From the NCBI GenBank assembly GCA_031276415.1, contig JAISNF010000650.1, positions 1 through 7,398 on the forward strand: a DNA stretch of 7,398 bases. Reading direction: 5' to 3'. The translations under genes and the position numbers were made by a program. Below, piece by piece: positions 6,541-7,398 of the stretch (position 1 is its first letter; the number at the start of each line of letters is the position of its first letter). The DNA comes from Planctomycetaceae bacterium. Its GTDB lineage: Bacteria > Planctomycetota > Planctomycetia > Pirellulales > Thermoguttaceae. The notes beneath the pieces are model-generated. The model was given only the letters and a program-made list of their open reading frames with translations, was not told where the DNA came from and searched no databases.

Positions 6541-7398
6541 TTAAATTCCTTGTAAGATTTTAACCGTTTCATAAACGGCTTGTTTTAGTTTATTAACACT
6601 TTCTAGTGGAAATGTTTCAATTTTATTTCCATGTCCGCTTTTCGATTGTAATTCTTCCGTAAGCATGATCAATTCAGGTATTTTTTTGGCAATTCCTTGC
6701 AATTTTGTTTTATCAGTATTGATAAGGAAAGCATAAAGATTGGCTCCAATGGATTTATTGTTGCCTTTTACTGCTTCATCAATAAACTTCTCACGCACAT
6801 TTTTTATTCCATTCCCGAAGTCGCCGTCTTGTAATTCAAAACCGGCGCTGCGTGCTTGGTTAAGGGCAAATTCTTTATTTTTGATTGTTAGTTTTACGAT
6901 ATCGCTTCGGTATTGCAAGAACAGCGATCTTTGTATTATAGCCGCGAAGTTGTTAATAATATCTGACGAAACGGTTTGCGGTTTTTCTTCCAAGACAATT
7001 TCAATTTTCTCTAACAGGTCTTTAACTATCGTGTCGAGAGAACGAAACTCATTGTACCCGAAATAAGATTCCAATTTATTTTGTGCTTTGAGGAAGGACT
7101 GGTTAATATCCGTATCTTGAGTTTCAATTTTTATTTCAATACCTTCTCCTTTCAATACCGGCATTATCTCTTTAACAAGTCGGTAAGTTTTGTTTCGTAT
7201 GATTTCAATATCGTCTTTAGTAACTTTTTCTTCACTTTTACCGCTGTGCCTTACAGCGTCCCGTAACGGTTTTAAAGCGGCAATAAATTCAAGAAAAGAA
7301 GATTTCTTTTCCCATTCACTCAGATATTTTTGTTCTGTATCTTTTTGTGATTCGAATGGAATATTATTTTCACTGCTGATTAATTGAAACAACGGATG
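6541..7398 (-). CDS. Helical protein of unknown family, 5' end missing (HEPN-like motif)
   Basis: The frame is open from the window edge to TAA (6543-6541), giving at least 285 residues. The only start-like codon near the edge is a TTG at 7392-7390, and the frame continues upstream of it (His-Pro), so the true start is probably outside the window. Numbering from that TTG, the protein is predominantly helical, charged and soluble, with no signal peptide or membrane segment. Residues 43-80 read LRDAVRHSGK, then a charged loop and the helix DDIEIIRNKTYRLVKEIM. RDAVRH fits the HEPN pattern (Arg, polar residue, three residues, His), and the following loop and helix are also HEPN-like. The C-terminus (247-283: EELQSKSGHGNK, then a helix ending VKILQGI) has a similar look. 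I do not recognise the family; HEPN is a tentative reading. The gene sits 2 bp from the coiled-coil AAA+ gene, so a shared function is likely. Confidence 0.8.
   Translation of the reverse strand, partial: HPLFQLISSENNIPFESQKDTEQKYLSEWEKKSSFLEFIAALKPLRDAVRHSGKSEEKVTKDDIEIIRNKTYRLVKEIMPVLKGEGIEIKIETQDTDINQSFLKAQNKLESYFGYNEFRSLDTIVKDLLEKIEIVLEEKPQTVSSDIINNFAAIIQRSLFLQYRSDIVKLTIKNKEFALNQARSAGFELQDGDFGNGIKNVREKFIDEAVKGNNKSIGANLYAFLINTDKTKLQGIAKKIPELIMLTEELQSKSGHGNKIETFPLESVNKLKQAVYETVKILQGI
6547..6551 (-). promoter_or_regulatory. Shine-Dalgarno site for the coiled-coil AAA+ gene
   Basis: On the minus strand AAGGA ends 8 nt before the ATG at 6538-6536. It lies inside the last codons of the upstream gene, whose TAA is separated from the ATG by only two bases (TAACAATG). 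It fixes the start of the AAA+ gene and suggests that ribosomes finishing the first gene can re-initiate on the second. Confidence 0.75.

Noticed and set aside
158..7387. Plus-strand ORFs of 60-165 codons across the window
   Set aside because: They lie opposite the three long genes. Their translations are rich in Cys, Phe, Ser and Leu, as expected from antisense reading of Glu/Lys/Gln-rich proteins, and none shows a domain or a convincing start.
7390..7392. TTG as the true start of the first gene
   Set aside because: The frame stays open to the window edge, only six bases remain upstream so no ribosome-binding site can be judged, and the protein lacks room for its N-terminal helices. A truncated gene is the simpler reading.
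1..7398. tRNA/rRNA genes, CRISPR arrays, insertion sequences, rho-independent terminators
   Set aside because: None seen. No regularly spaced DNA repeats, no transposase reading frame and no hairpin followed by a T run after the operon's last stop within the window.

Overview
The window is moderately AT-rich bacterial DNA. Nearly all of it is one tightly packed operon read on the minus strand. The genes are long and have almost no space between them, and the middle gene has a good Shine-Dalgarno sequence (AAGGA, 8 nt before its ATG). Nothing in the window identifies a taxon: there are no rRNA, tRNA or housekeeping genes. The gene types suggest an accessory, defence-island-like locus.

Layout in transcription order, from right to left: (1) 7398-6541, the 3' part of a helical protein of unknown family, cut by the window edge, with one and perhaps two HEPN-like motifs. 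(2) 6538-3785, a 917-residue protein with about 500 residues of coiled coil followed by an McrB-like AAA+ NTPase. (3) 3792-64, a 1242-residue protein that joins an McrC/DUF2357-like helical region to a complete but degenerate Hsp70 fold (nucleotide-binding domain plus beta-sandwich substrate domain) and a 440-residue C-terminal region I cannot assign. The three genes are separated by +2 and -8 bases, so they are almost certainly co-transcribed and at least the last pair is probably translationally coupled. At the left edge, positions 2-67 probably hold the last codons of a plus-strand gene. Its stop interlocks with the stop of the third gene in the shared tetranucleotide TTAA.

Working model (inference): the second and third genes resemble an McrB/McrC-type pair. 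The motor carries a long coiled-coil sensor arm. The McrC-like partner has no recognisable PD-(D/E)XK nuclease and instead carries an Hsp70-like module whose nucleotide-binding signatures are eroded. If the first gene is a HEPN protein it would be the obvious candidate effector, but that part is weak. I cannot match the arrangement with confidence to a named defence system. It is best described as a candidate NTP-dependent conflict system of the McrBC-related, coiled-coil type.
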